Made by a program: the position numbers and the translations under genes. A DNA stretch of 5,448 nt from Saprospiraceae bacterium. Lineage in GTDB: Bacteria; Bacteroidota; Bacteroidia; Chitinophagales; Saprospiraceae. Positions 5,440 to 5,448 of the stretch are shown here, one piece after another. The DNA lies in the NCBI GenBank assembly GCA_020630455.1, contig JAHDBK010000287.1, positions 1 to 5,448 of the forward strand. The letters are read 5' to 3'. Within the stretch, counting starts at the first letter, position 1. Each line of letters begins with the position of its first letter. Below the pieces are notes generated by a model. The model made no database searches. It was given only the letters and a program-made list of their open reading frames with translations, and was not told the DNA's origin.

Positions 5440-5448
5440 CATAAATAT

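Overview
The window is AT-rich and looks like the chromosome of a low-GC member of the Bacteroidota. Three things support this. None of the start codons has a Shine-Dalgarno site; the starts sit in A/T-rich leaders. Candidate promoters fit the Bacteroidota pattern TTG-N17-23-TAnnTTTG. The protein families (DUF4197 lipoprotein, DUF4369/TlpA-type thioredoxin, A-domain-less FtsY) are typical of the phylum. I cannot fix the class or genus from this sequence.

All six recognisable genes are on the + strand. In order: ftsY (131-1105), the SRP receptor GTPase; a PduO-type cob(I)alamin adenosyltransferase (1252-1797); a dihydroneopterin aldolase, FolB, fused to a C-terminal cysteine-rich CWC-type domain (1897-2412); a DUF4197 lipoprotein (2492-3208) followed by a clear intrinsic terminator; a secreted DUF4369-like/TlpA-like thiol-disulfide protein with a CGHC active site (3361-4779), also followed by a terminator-type hairpin; and a short pentapeptide-repeat protein (5064-5396). 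The right edge holds an almost ideal promoter that points out of the window to an unseen gene.

The genes are separated by 79-284 bp, so this is a row of separately spaced housekeeping and envelope genes rather than a compact operon. Most gaps contain AT-rich hairpins. Three of these share a TAAAGA...TCTTTA core, which suggests a genome-wide terminator style or a small repeat family. The genes do not form one pathway: they serve membrane protein targeting, cobalamin activation, folate synthesis and envelope functions.

This is mostly an ordinary core-genome region with no sign of mobile elements, CRISPR, tRNA or rRNA. The most unusual item is the FolB-CWC fusion. The long hairpin at the predicted 5' end of the ftsY transcript and the structured leader upstream of the pentapeptide gene are lesser points of interest.
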